From JAJFTV01 sp964426355 (GTDB lineage Bacteria > Chloroflexota > Anaerolineae > Anaerolineales > Anaerolineaceae), in NCBI GenBank assembly GCA_964426355.1, contig CAYRRA010000019.1, forward strand, positions 1 through 34,746: a stretch of 34,746 bases of DNA, given 5' to 3'. Below, one piece after another: positions 25,373 to 32,484 of the stretch (its first letter is position 1; each line of letters opens with the position of its first letter). The notes beneath the pieces are model-generated. The model searched no databases and had not been told where the DNA came from. It saw only the letters and a list, made by a program, of their open reading frames with translations. Both the position numbers and the translations under genes were made by a program.

Positions 25373-27618
25373 TCCCAAGTTGATGATTCCAACACAAACG
25401 GATTGATTTTCAGACGCAGACCGCAGCCTTGCGTGGGGCAGGCGAATTCGCTTCCGAGTTGTTCCGGTTTCAGCGTGTGCTCGCCTTGGCAAGCCGGGCA
25501 GCGCAGCAGCAGATTTTGGTTGTCACGGGTTGCTGTGATGATGATCGCTCCGTATTTGAGTCCGACAAAATCGAGTAGGTAGGTATTTCCGCCTGTATCG
25601 CCGCAAACCGCCCGCGGACGCCAGGGGTGTAATGCCACACAGTCAGACCCGCCGAGCAGTGGAAGGGTGCAGCATCTCTCGCCACTGGCAGCGTTCCAGA
25701 GGATAAGCGTTCTGTCCTGGCTGACAGAAGCAATCCAATTCCCATCCGGGCTGATGGCATAGTCTTTGACATGATCTTTGTGACCGAAGAACGTGTGCAA
25801 TATTTCTCCATTGGATGCATTCCACAATCCCAATGATATATTGTTGATGGTAGAGACGATTTGTTTGCCCGTCGGGTTGATTGCACAGGTGCAGGAGATA
25901 TTCCCGCGCTGATCAGGAACAGCCAGGGTGCGCAGCTCTTGCCCGGTTTGGATATCCCAAATCTTGAATGTTCTATCCAGGCTGGCGGTGATGCCCCATG
26001 AACCATCCGGGCTGATTGCACATGCGCAGACGATATATTCAAAGTAACCAGGGATAGGCAGCGTTTGTATTTTCCTTCCGTTCCCAGCGTTCCACAAGAT
26101 CATTTCGCCGGCATCGCTGTCCTGACCGGTTGTGACCATCCACTTTCCATCCGGGCTGACGGCAAAGGCATCGATTTCATAAGCGTGATCTTTCAATGTA
26201 TGCAGCTTTTTGCCATTGGAGGCATCCCAGATCACCAGGTTGGTTTCATGATCGATTGTGACCGTCCAGACAGTATTGGGATGAAGCACACAGGCATTCC
26301 CGCTAAGAGAATCGAAATTGGCAGTCCGCAAATTGAATGTTTGAAGGATTTCTCCGTGATCTGCATCCCGGTGATAGATTGTTTGATTGTTGTCAACAGT
26401 GATCACCTGGCTGCCTTCCGGGTTGAAAGCACAGCCTTCAATAGGGTGGATAATATGTTTTGGTAGAGAGGAGTCTTTTAGCTGTGTGGCATCCCAAATT
26501 TTGAGCTCACCTTTTTGCCGGTTATCACTGGCGGAGAGAATCCAGCGTCCATCTGGGCTGAACGCGCATGCCCGGATCATATCGGTGTGCCCGGCGAGTG
26601 AATGCAGCTCCTGTCCACTGTTGGCATCCCATATTTTCAGCAGTTTATCTTCGCCAGCAGAGATAATCCGTCTCCCGTCCGGGCTGAAAGCGCAGTCTGC
26701 AATCCGGAACTGATGACCGCTCAGGGTCTGCAATTCTTCTCCGTTGGCTGCGCTCCATATTTTGATGGTCTCATCATTGCTTGTGGAAACGATTCGTGTC
26801 CCATCCGGGCTGATGGCGCAGGCGGTTACGGGGTAGGTGTGTCCGCTAAGCGTATGGAGTTCTTGACCACTGGCGACATCCCAAATTTTGAGGGTGTTAT
26901 CACTGCTTGCTGAAAGTACCCAGGCGCCATCCGGGCTGATGGCGCAGCTTCCCACCCAGTCAGTATGCCCGTTCAACGTGAGCAGAACTTTTCTACTCTT
27001 GATATCCCATATCTTGAGGGTTTTGTCATCGCTGGCAGAAAGGATCCATGTTCCGTCCGGGCTGATGGCACAACCGAAAACCGGACCAGAGTGACCCTTC
27101 AGTGTGTGTATTTCTGTTCCGCTGGCGGCGTCCCATATTTTGAGCGTTTTATCCATGCTGCAAGAGAGAATCCAGGTGCCATCCGGGCTGATGGCACAAT
27201 CTGCCACCCAGTTTGTATGCCCGTTCAATGTGCGCAATTCTTGTCCGCTGGCGGAATCCCAGGTTTTGAGTGTCTTGTCCTTGCTGGTTGAGACGAGCCA
27301 TTTCGCATCAGGGCTGATTGCGCAAGAGCCAATTAAACCATCATGTCCGTGCAGGGTGCGCAGAAGTGACCGTGACTCACCGAAAGGTGTCCGCAGGCGT
27401 GCCCAGGCTTTGCCCCCCAGCTTGCTGAGCCGCTCCCGTTCAGCCGCTGCCAGAGATGCCACGGGCTCGGCTTCCCATTGCAAACGGTTGTGCATCTGCT
27501 GCCAAAGCAGTTCAGGTTGGCGGGTGAGGATATGCGTTTCGCGCGCCAATGCCTGTGAAAAAGCTCGCAGTACGGCTTGTTGTTCGCTTGCTTGCCCCGG
27601 TTCGGCTGATGCGTTCAT
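25363..27618 (-). CDS. WD40-repeat protein with C-terminal zinc ribbon (751 residues)
   Basis: The N-terminal linker (about 1-85, ASEQQAVLRAF, ILTRQPELLWQQMHN) is nearly the same as in the downstream WD40 gene. It is followed by about 14 WD40 units, enough for two seven-bladed propellers, from HGHDGLIGSCAISPD to the last degenerate unit VALHPWRPRAVCGDTGGN. A YGAIIITA strand leads into the zinc ribbon CPAC...C-x4-C (about 706-740) and a short tail. A binding or sensing scaffold is the safest reading. No NTPase, protease or nuclease domain is attached, although the linker type normally follows a STAND NTPase. A promoter with TATAAT lies upstream, and the downstream WD40 gene overlaps by 10 nt. 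Confidence 0.88.
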   Translation of the reverse strand: MNASAEPGQASEQQAVLRAFSQALARETHILTRQPELLWQQMHNRLQWEAEPVASLAAAERERLSKLGGKAWARLRTPFGESRSLLRTLHGHDGLIGSCAISPDAKWLVSTSKDKTLKTWDSASGQELRTLNGHTNWVADCAISPDGTWILSCSMDKTLKIWDAASGTEIHTLKGHSGPVFGCAISPDGTWILSASDDKTLKIWDIKSRKVLLTLNGHTDWVGSCAISPDGAWVLSASSDNTLKIWDVASGQELHTLSGHTYPVTACAISPDGTRIVSTSNDETIKIWSAANGEELQTLSGHQFRIADCAFSPDGRRIISAGEDKLLKIWDANSGQELHSLAGHTDMIRACAFSPDGRWILSASDNRQKGELKIWDATQLKDSSLPKHIIHPIEGCAFNPEGSQVITVDNNQTIYHRDADHGEILQTFNLRTANFDSLSGNACVLHPNTVWTVTIDHETNLVIWDASNGKKLHTLKDHAYEIDAFAVSPDGKWMVTTGQDSDAGEMILWNAGNGRKIQTLPIPGYFEYIVCACAISPDGSWGITASLDRTFKIWDIQTGQELRTLAVPDQRGNISCTCAINPTGKQIVSTINNISLGLWNASNGEILHTFFGHKDHVKDYAISPDGNWIASVSQDRTLILWNAASGERCCTLPLLGGSDCVALHPWRPRAVCGDTGGNTYLLDFVGLKYGAIIITATRDNQNLLLRCPACQGEHTLKPEQLGSEFACPTQGCGLRLKINPFVLESSTWECS
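25400..25503 (-). repeat. 104-bp zinc-ribbon repeat, copy 3
   Basis: Encodes the C-terminal zinc ribbon of the upstream 751-residue WD40 protein, with the same length and cysteine spacing as the two copies in the neighbouring gene. Confidence 0.8.
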
Positions 27619-27655
27619 GGAGGTGACCCCTGTATGTATTGGTTTTCTTCATGCC

Positions 27656-27683
27656 ATTATACAGGCAATAGTGAAAATGCAAA
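27656..27683 (-). promoter_or_regulatory. Promoter of the WD40 gene pair
   Basis: On the minus strand a perfect TATAAT (27656-27661) lies 16 nt after TTTGCA (27678-27683). The leader to the ATG at 27618 is about 30 nt and contains an AGGGG ribosome site 8 nt before the start. Confidence 0.6.
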
Positions 27684-27735
27684 AAAACGGGACCGGGTTT
27701 TGGAAAAAAAGTTCTGGTTGTGTTTTCCGGGGGGC

Positions 27736-28308
27736 TCAGTGTGCTTTCATGGCTTTATATTTTTCCAGGTTGACCGAAGCAATGTAAGGAAGGTTGCGAC
27801 CTTTCTCGTCGATGTCTAGCCCGTAGCCGGTGACAAAATGGTCTGGTATGGAGAACCCCAGGTAATCGATGGGGACTTCAATTTTGTGCCGCTCGGTCTT
27901 ATCCAGCAGGGCGCAGGTGCGCAGGCTGCGCGGTTTGCGGTCGAGGAGCAGTTTTTTGACCGTGTGCAGGGTGATGCCGGTATCGACGATGTCGTCAATC
28001 AGGATGACATCCCAACCCTGGATGCTGGTCTTGTGATCCGAATCAATGCGCACCCAGCCGCTCGATTCGCTGCCGGAGTAAGAAGACACCGACATAAAGT
28101 CCATTGTCATCGGACGATGAATGCTGCGCATCAAGTCAGTGATGAACACCACGCTGCCGCGCAGCAGCCCCAGCAGCAGCAAGTTCTCTGATTCCTGGTA
28201 ATCCAGGGTGATTTGTTCGCCTAGTGTTCGGACGCGCTCTTCGATTTGCTCGCGTGTGATGAGTACCTGGTCGATAAATGGGTACGGAAATTCCAGATTG
28301 GGGTTCAT
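27736..28308 (-). CDS. hpt: Hypoxanthine phosphoribosyltransferase
   Basis: This 190-residue type I phosphoribosyltransferase converts hypoxanthine (and often guanine) plus PRPP to IMP or GMP in purine salvage. The PRPP loop is VILIDDIVDTGITL (101-114), with the two acidic residues D105 and D106. LLGLLRGSVVFITDLMR (45-61) is the pyrophosphate loop region, FMSVSSYSG (71-79) the flexible loop, and VPIDYLGFSIPDHFVTGYGLD the C-terminal signature (in two adjoining parts). I chose ATG 28308 because it overlaps the YrdB stop in an ATGA arrangement, indicating coupling. The longer in-frame start at 28344 lies within that gene. Confidence 0.93.
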   Translation of the reverse strand: MNPNLEFPYPFIDQVLITREQIEERVRTLGEQITLDYQESENLLLLGLLRGSVVFITDLMRSIHRPMTMDFMSVSSYSGSESSGWVRIDSDHKTSIQGWDVILIDDIVDTGITLHTVKKLLLDRKPRSLRTCALLDKTERHKIEVPIDYLGFSIPDHFVTGYGLDIDEKGRNLPYIASVNLEKYKAMKAH

Positions 28309-28697
28309 GAATGTTTTTTCTCCGGTTGTTGTTTTACCAGCCATGCCAGCCGGCGGTATGAGAGGATGTGGTGCAATACCAGGCTGCCCAAAAATACCCA
28401 GAAGATGATCGGGTGGATACCCACCGCAAACAGGCTGAAAACGGCGAACCCAAAGAAAACCACTTCAATTAATAGGCGCAGCCAGCCCGCCACGGCTACG
28501 GCTGGTTGGGTTGCGCGGCTGGGGTCGTTGGGCACGCCAAAGGTTCCCCAAATCAGTGCCATTGCCAGGGGGAGAACCAGCGCCAGCGTACCCGCCAGCA
28601 AGCCATCGGCTTGATGCCAACCCCAAAAGCCAATGGCAACGTAGGAGCATAATTCCAGAATGAAGCGAAAAATCAGGTTGTATTGTGCAAGGCGCAT
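28305..28697 (-). CDS. YrdB/DUF2568 family membrane protein
   Basis: This 130-residue protein has four predicted transmembrane helices (about 8-28, 32-52, 67-87 and 92-115). It shows the DUF2568 pattern: RFILELCSYVAIGFWGW at the start, and MALIWGTFGVPNDPSRA between helices 2 and 3. The family function is unknown. AGAGGTGATTC precedes the ATG. Its last codon overlaps the hpt start by 4 nt, so both are expressed from the promoter at 28756-28784. Confidence 0.85.
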   Translation of the reverse strand: MRLAQYNLIFRFILELCSYVAIGFWGWHQADGLLAGTLALVLPLAMALIWGTFGVPNDPSRATQPAVAVAGWLRLLIEVVFFGFAVFSLFAVGIHPIIFWVFLGSLVLHHILSYRRLAWLVKQQPEKKHS

Positions 28698-28720
28698 GAA
28701 TCACCTCTATCCAAATCACT

Positions 28721-28758
28721 ACTTGGGCAGGAACATCATGGATGTACCGCACCCAAGT
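28721..28758. promoter_or_regulatory. Nested inverted repeats overlapping the yrdB-hpt promoter
   Basis: ACTTGGG (28721-28727) pairs with CCCAAGT (28752-28758), which overlaps the -10 box. Inside lies ACATC (28733-28737)/GATGT (28741-28745). The two share nearly the same centre, so the element may be an operator or a leader hairpin. Confidence 0.45.
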
Positions 28759-28784
28759 ATAGGCGATAATGCGCCAGGGGACAA
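28756..28784 (-). promoter_or_regulatory. Promoter of the yrdB-hpt operon
   Basis: TTGTCC (28779-28784) and TATACT (28756-28761) on the minus strand are spaced exactly 17 nt, with a leader of about 55 nt to the YrdB start. Confidence 0.6.
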
Positions 28785-28798
28785 GATGAATTGTGAGA

Positions 28799-29581
28799 TC
28801 AGGCGGGTAAACGCAGCCAGTACTTGCGCTTCCAACCGTCGCGCGGTTCCTCAAATCGTGACCAGTCGAAACCGTGCTCCAACAAAAAGCGATGAATATC
28901 GTCGTCACGGTCGCCGTTTCCAGGGCAGAGGATGATCTGACCGCCGGGGCGCGTTACGCGGCGCATCTCGGCGTATTCTTGTGCCGGGTCCTCGCCAAAA
29001 ACGTGCCCTCCCATAGTGATATCGGCAAAGCCATCCGGGAAGGGGATGGCGGTGATCAACCCGTCAACCGGAAAGAGATTGCGTAAGCCCCGCTCAACAG
29101 CTTTTCTACGCATGTAGCTGCGCAGGTTTTCGACCGGCTCAACCGCAAAGACGGCATGGGCATCTGTAGCGAGGAACGCCAGGCGACCGGTACCCGCGCC
29201 GACATCGATCACCGTTTTGCCGGCGAAGTCAGCCAGGCGGGTCAGTTCGCTGGAATCCCACCCCAAAAACGGTTGGGCGTCATAGATGGCAGGGTCATGG
29301 GCATACACCAGCAGGTCCTCAAATGTGCGCAGCACTGCCGTTTCTGCTTCTCGCAGATCGGGCAGGTTTTGCGGGTTTTTTGCCAGCAGTTCGTCCAGCC
29401 AGGGGGCAACCGCCGGGCATTTGTGACGTAAAAACCACTCCACAGCCGGATGGGCGCGCAGCGCAGTGGCAAGCTCCGGCTGCGGAGGTTTGAATGCAGG
29501 AAACCAGGAAATTTGCACACTTTCCAACAGCAGCAGCGAGTTAAAAGAGAGTATGTTTACATCCAACCAGTTTAAAGGCAT
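28799..29581 (-). CDS. Class I SAM-dependent methyltransferase
   Basis: This 260-residue protein has a ~110-residue helical N-terminal region, then a Rossmann methyltransferase core: motif I VIDVGAGTGRLAF (124-136), acidic motif II AVEPVENL (E148), and FADITMGGHVFGE, MRRVTRPGGQIILCPG for later motifs. The core belongs to the Methyltransf_11/25 group acting on small molecules or lipids; the substrate is unknown. GAGGT is 7 nt before the ATG. It lies 76 nt downstream of the SHOCT-like gene and may be the last member of the DUF2089 operon. Confidence 0.82.
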   Translation of the reverse strand: MPLNWLDVNILSFNSLLLLESVQISWFPAFKPPQPELATALRAHPAVEWFLRHKCPAVAPWLDELLAKNPQNLPDLREAETAVLRTFEDLLVYAHDPAIYDAQPFLGWDSSELTRLADFAGKTVIDVGAGTGRLAFLATDAHAVFAVEPVENLRSYMRRKAVERGLRNLFPVDGLITAIPFPDGFADITMGGHVFGEDPAQEYAEMRRVTRPGGQIILCPGNGDRDDDIHRFLLEHGFDWSRFEEPRDGWKRKYWLRLPA

Positions 29582-29657
29582 AGAGTGACCTCACTTTGTG
29601 GTTGATCTCTGTTGATGCAGAAATGATACCAACAAAACTGGTTATGGATGAACAAAA

Positions 29658-30062
29658 TCACTGGTTCCAATCTTCATCTCGTTCCGGGTGAAACGTTGTT
29701 TCCACCTTGCGCCTGAACTCTTCCTGCATCCGTTGAGTTTCTTCTTTTAGTTTTTCCATTTCTTCGCGCAGATTGTCCACCTCGTCTTCCAACTCGTCGC
29801 GCACGTCTTCCAGGTCATTGATGCTGGAATAGATGTGCGGGGCGGCGCGCCGGTAGGCGCGGTTGACGATTCGCGGGATGTTGGGCATTCGGATTTCGGG
29901 TATATGGAAATCCATTCCCGGTGTGCTGAAAAAATCGTCGTCTGTTTCGTTTGCGCTGGCGCTTTGTTCCAATGCGTCCAGCAATTGTTTGGCTTCTTCA
30001 ACCGTAATTTTTCCTTCAGCTACCATATCCAGGATCATGTGTCTTTCTTCTTTAAGGTCCAT
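29658..30062 (-). CDS. SHOCT-like domain coiled-coil protein
   Basis: This 134-residue acidic cytosolic protein opens with a SHOCT-like helical hairpin (ERHMILDMVAEGKITVEEA, then KQLLDALE, residues 6-32). A middle segment with HIPEIRMPNIPRIVNRAYRRA follows, then a long charged coiled coil (about 80-122, ELEDEVDNLREEMEKLKEE). Proteins of this type accompany DUF2089 regulators and cell-envelope stress genes in many bacteria, but the biochemical role is unknown. GGAG sits 7 nt before the ATG. It follows the alpha/beta hydrolase gene by 17 nt in the same operon. Confidence 0.75.
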   Translation of the reverse strand: MDLKEERHMILDMVAEGKITVEEAKQLLDALEQSASANETDDDFFSTPGMDFHIPEIRMPNIPRIVNRAYRRAAPHIYSSINDLEDVRDELEDEVDNLREEMEKLKEETQRMQEEFRRKVETTFHPERDEDWNQ

Positions 30063-30079
30063 GATTTATCTCCATTTTT

Positions 30080-30979
30080 TTATTCATGTGACGTCATCAT
30101 ACTGATGATATCGTTCAGCCGGTTCAATGGCAGCGAGTAGTGCCCATCCTCATCATAAAATGTCGCCTGGCATCCGGGTATCTTCTCTGCCATATACCGC
30201 GCTGTCTCAATGGGGACGTTCTTGTCTAATGCACCGTGCCAGAGGTACAGGTTACTGCAACGGATTTCTTCCAGATCAAAACCCCAGGGTTTCATAAAGA
30301 TGCTGGCTTCGTATGCAATCCCGCGCGTACCCTGGCGGAACGCTTCTTTGGCGCCCAGCACAAAAATGCGAACTTTCTCCGGATCGCGCAGTGCATCGGC
30401 GTCTTGTTTTTGAAAGTTCTTGTCCAGGTCATTGATAAAGTTTGCTACCGCGGTATCCAAATCTTCTTCACGGGTGCGTTTTGCTGTGCCGCGCAGCATC
30501 AGGCTGGTGAAAGCTGGGAAATAGCGTGAGAGAAAGAAGATCAGCCGGTTGGAAAAATGCATCCCTTTGGTACTCAGGTAATGTGGTCCCATGCCAACAA
30601 TTACCCCGCAGGCAGTCAGGCGCTGGGGGATGGCATACGCACAGGCTAGCGCAAATGGACCGCCGCCGGATACCCCCTGGACAGCGAAACGATCCAGTTT
30701 GAGTGCATCGGCAAGCTGAATCACATCGTCTGACCAGTTCAGCAACCTGCGCCGGGGCTGAAAATCGGAAAGACCCATACCGGGACGATCCAATCCGATG
30801 AAGCGGATGCCGTTCTGTGCGGCGAAATCATCCGCAAAGAGGACATCCAGGCGACACCCCGGCGTCCCGTGAAAATGGAGTACCGGTTTGCCGTGCGGGT
30901 CGCCCACTTCTATATATCCCAATCTACGACCATCCTTGAGGCGAATAGTCTTGCCCGTATTATTCTCTGTGTTGTTCAT
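30080..30979 (-). CDS. Alpha/beta hydrolase
   Basis: This 299-residue alpha/beta hydrolase-fold enzyme has its oxyanion region at HFHGTPGCRLD (35-45) and IGLDRPGMGLSD. The nucleophile elbow is GVSGG (S104), the acid is D252 in HGALDKNVP and the base is H280 in DEDGHYSLPL. The triad is complete. The family includes esterases, lipases and epoxide-type hydrolases, and the substrate cannot be assigned. GGAG lies 7 nt upstream of the ATG. It is the second gene of the DUF2089 operon, 41 nt after the regulator and 17 nt before the SHOCT-like gene. Confidence 0.88.
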   Translation of the reverse strand: MNNTENNTGKTIRLKDGRRLGYIEVGDPHGKPVLHFHGTPGCRLDVLFADDFAAQNGIRFIGLDRPGMGLSDFQPRRRLLNWSDDVIQLADALKLDRFAVQGVSGGGPFALACAYAIPQRLTACGVIVGMGPHYLSTKGMHFSNRLIFFLSRYFPAFTSLMLRGTAKRTREEDLDTAVANFINDLDKNFQKQDADALRDPEKVRIFVLGAKEAFRQGTRGIAYEASIFMKPWGFDLEEIRCSNLYLWHGALDKNVPIETARYMAEKIPGCQATFYDEDGHYSLPLNRLNDIISMMTSHE

Positions 30980-31020
30980 ATCATTTCTCCGTAGGTATGA
31001 TGATTACTGTGATCTTGCAT

Positions 31021-31404
31021 TTACTTGTCCTGGTCGCCCAGTTCGCGCAGCAGGCGTGCGGCTTCTGCTGCATCGATCTCCCCGCGTTTCAAGCTTAAAA
31101 GGATTTCTTTACGCTTCAAGGCTAAAAACTCTTCGCTTTTCCCCTCGCGGGCAAACTCATTCACGATTTTGTCCAGCCGGGAGCGAATTGTCCAGTACGA
31201 TTCGCCGCTCTCGCGCGCCATTTCCTTGATGTTGCCGCGGTTGCGGATAAATTCAACCAGGAATTCCAGCGTCTCTGCTGGCAGCTTGAGAAAAGGGTTG
31301 ATGGGGTAATAACCGCTGACTACAGTGTTGCACGCGGTGCAGGTTAGCTGGGTGATCACCAGGGAAGAGGAACAGCTTGGGCATTTGGAAGGGATCTCAC
31401 TCAT
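31021..31404 (-). CDS. DUF2089 family putative transcriptional regulator
   Basis: This 127-residue protein has a zinc ribbon (C8, C11, C22, C25 in KCPSC...TCTAC). A helical segment, FLVEFIRNRGNIKEMARESG then SYWTIRSRLDKIV (about 48-85), resembles a helix-turn-helix. A C-terminal SHOCT-like hairpin (LKRGEIDAAEAARLLRELG, about 104-123) follows. This layout is DUF2089. A DNA-binding role is inferred, and the perfect inverted repeat over its own promoter supports autoregulation. It heads the operon with the hydrolase and SHOCT-like genes. Ribosome site AAAGGAG precedes the ATG. Confidence 0.85.
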   Translation of the reverse strand: MSEIPSKCPSCSSSLVITQLTCTACNTVVSGYYPINPFLKLPAETLEFLVEFIRNRGNIKEMARESGESYWTIRSRLDKIVNEFAREGKSEEFLALKRKEILLSLKRGEIDAAEAARLLRELGDQDK

Positions 31405-31422
31405 CGTTTACTCCTTTGTTTT

Positions 31423-31478
31423 AGAATATCATTATTTTGATAAAACGTCAATATATTTGGTGTTATTATCAAAATAAT
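31423..31478 (-). promoter_or_regulatory. Promoter of the DUF2089 operon with a 13-bp inverted-repeat operator
   Basis: On the minus strand TTGACG (31446-31451) and TATTCT (31423-31428) are spaced 17 nt. ATTATTTTGATAA (31431-31443) and its exact inverse TTATCAAAATAAT (31466-31478) are separated by 22 bp. One arm fills the spacer between -35 and -10, the other lies just upstream of -35. Centres are 35 bp apart, close to the same helix face. Confidence 0.65.
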
Positions 31479-31523
31479 TGTTATTCATCTCTCGAATTTG
31501 ATATCAGACACGCTATTCGATGT

Positions 31524-31563
31524 AAAAAACCTCGCTTGTTGTTCAATCCAGGCGAGGTTTTTT
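31524..31563 (-). terminator. Intrinsic (bidirectional) terminator after the peroxiredoxin gene
   Basis: A perfect 12-bp stem, AAAAAACCTCGC (31524-31535) against GCGAGGTTTTTT (31552-31563), has a 16-nt loop. Each strand reads a GC-rich stem ending in six T. It lies 27 nt past the peroxiredoxin stop and insulates the DUF2089 promoter. Confidence 0.9.
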
Positions 31564-31590
31564 AAGTTCAGTACGGGTTGTACTTGAAAA

Positions 31591-32343
31591 CTATTTATTG
31601 AGCAGCAGCTCTTCCAGGCGTTTTTGGTCAAAATTCACCACAACGGTGCCGTTGATGTCAAAGGTGGGCGTGGTGCGGTTGCCATCCGCCCAGGCGCGCA
31701 CCTGCCGGTCAGCAGCCGGGTTGCGGTCGATGTTGACTTCAACAAAATCGATGTTGTTGTTTTCCAACCAGAGCCGCGCCCTGCGGCAGGCGGGACACCA
31801 ATGCGTGCAGTAAAGCACCACGCCGCCTTTGGGTAGCCCGTCTTCGCCTTGCGGTTTGCGCTGCTCGAAGGCGGCAAAATCCTGCGGGGCGATGCGCTGC
31901 AGCTCGGCGAAGAGGACATCGTTGTCGGGTTGGTCATCGATGTCGTGAATGTCGATGTACTGGATGATGCCTTCTTTGTCGATGATGAAGATCGCCCGTT
32001 CGCTGTACCCTTCCGGGCGCAGAACGCCGTATTTCTCGGCGATGGCGCCGTGAGGATAGAAATCGCTCAACAAGGGGAAACTGATGTCTCCCAGGCTTTT
32101 TGCCCATGCCTGAAGGCAGGGCACATGATCAACGCTGATGCCCAGAACCTGGACATTTAATCCCGCAAACCTGGCAAGGTGCGCCTCGTATGACGGGATT
32201 TGATTCGTTCAAACCGGCGTCCATGCCAGCGGGAAGAATGCCAGCACCACGGTCTTGCCGCGCAGATCGCTGAGGGTAACCTCTTTTTCCAGGTGGCTTG
32301 ACGCTGTAAAATCAGGCGCTTTTTGACCCACTTCCAGTTTCAT
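31591..32343 (-). CDS. Selenocysteine-containing peroxiredoxin fused to glutaredoxin (TGA at 32209-32211 read as Sec)
   Basis: Reading through one TGA gives 250 residues. Residues 1-44 are a peroxiredoxin N-terminus (VGQKAPDFTA, LAFFPLAWTPV). TGA is codon 45, exactly where AhpC/TSA-type peroxiredoxins carry the peroxidatic Cys (TPVC-TNQIPSYE). The frame then continues with TNQIPSYE, VLGISVDHVPC (C76, possible resolving Cys) and LLSDFYPHG. A glutaredoxin domain follows (about 175-250) with CTHWCPAC (C179, C183, C186) and a cis-Pro TTPTF. It likely reduces peroxides with the fused glutaredoxin recycling the selenenic acid. AGGAG lies 6 nt before ATG 32343. A nonsense mutation is the alternative, but the intact frame, the codon position and the downstream stem-loop favour Sec. 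Confidence 0.82.
32159..32200 (-). promoter_or_regulatory. SECIS-like stem-loop after the in-frame TGA
   Basis: On the mRNA a 7-bp lower stem AAUCCCG/CGGGAUU (32200-32194 with 32165-32159) encloses an upper stem CGAGG/CCUUG (32188-32184 with 32179-32175, one G-U pair) and the loop CGCA. The upper stem starts 20 nt after the UGA. A G in the first two loop positions and this distance fit the described bacterial SECIS pattern. Folding was done by eye. Confidence 0.6.
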
Positions 32344-32422
32344 GATGATCTCCTTGCTCGTCGTTATGACGTGAATATGATCCTTATCGAACTTCAGTTT
32401 CACTGGTTCGTATTGTTGAATA

Positions 32423-32455
32423 ATTATACCTTATTAACTCTAAATTATCATGATA
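32423..32455 (-). promoter_or_regulatory. -10 box and palindrome upstream of the selenoprotein gene
   Basis: On the minus strand a perfect TATAAT (32423-32428) lies about 80 nt before the start. The 10-bp palindrome TATCATGATA (32446-32455) occupies the -35 area, where no good -35 box is found, so a regulator may act there. Confidence 0.45.
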
Positions 32456-32484
32456 TTTCGTCAGCCAGGCGAGTCTCAACCGGG

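Noticed and set aside
20927..27618. Regularly spaced near-identical DNA repeats as a CRISPR or minisatellite
   Set aside because: The ~126-bp period encodes WD40 units in one open frame on the minus strand; there are no constant repeats with unique spacers.
27690..27735. Intrinsic terminator after hpt
   Set aside because: T runs are present but only weak stems (about 5 bp, AT-rich) can be drawn.
31591..32403. Peroxiredoxin as a pseudogene broken by a nonsense codon
   Set aside because: The only defect is TGA at the catalytic Cys position. The frame, motifs, ribosome site, terminator and a SECIS-like stem are all intact, which favours selenocysteine.
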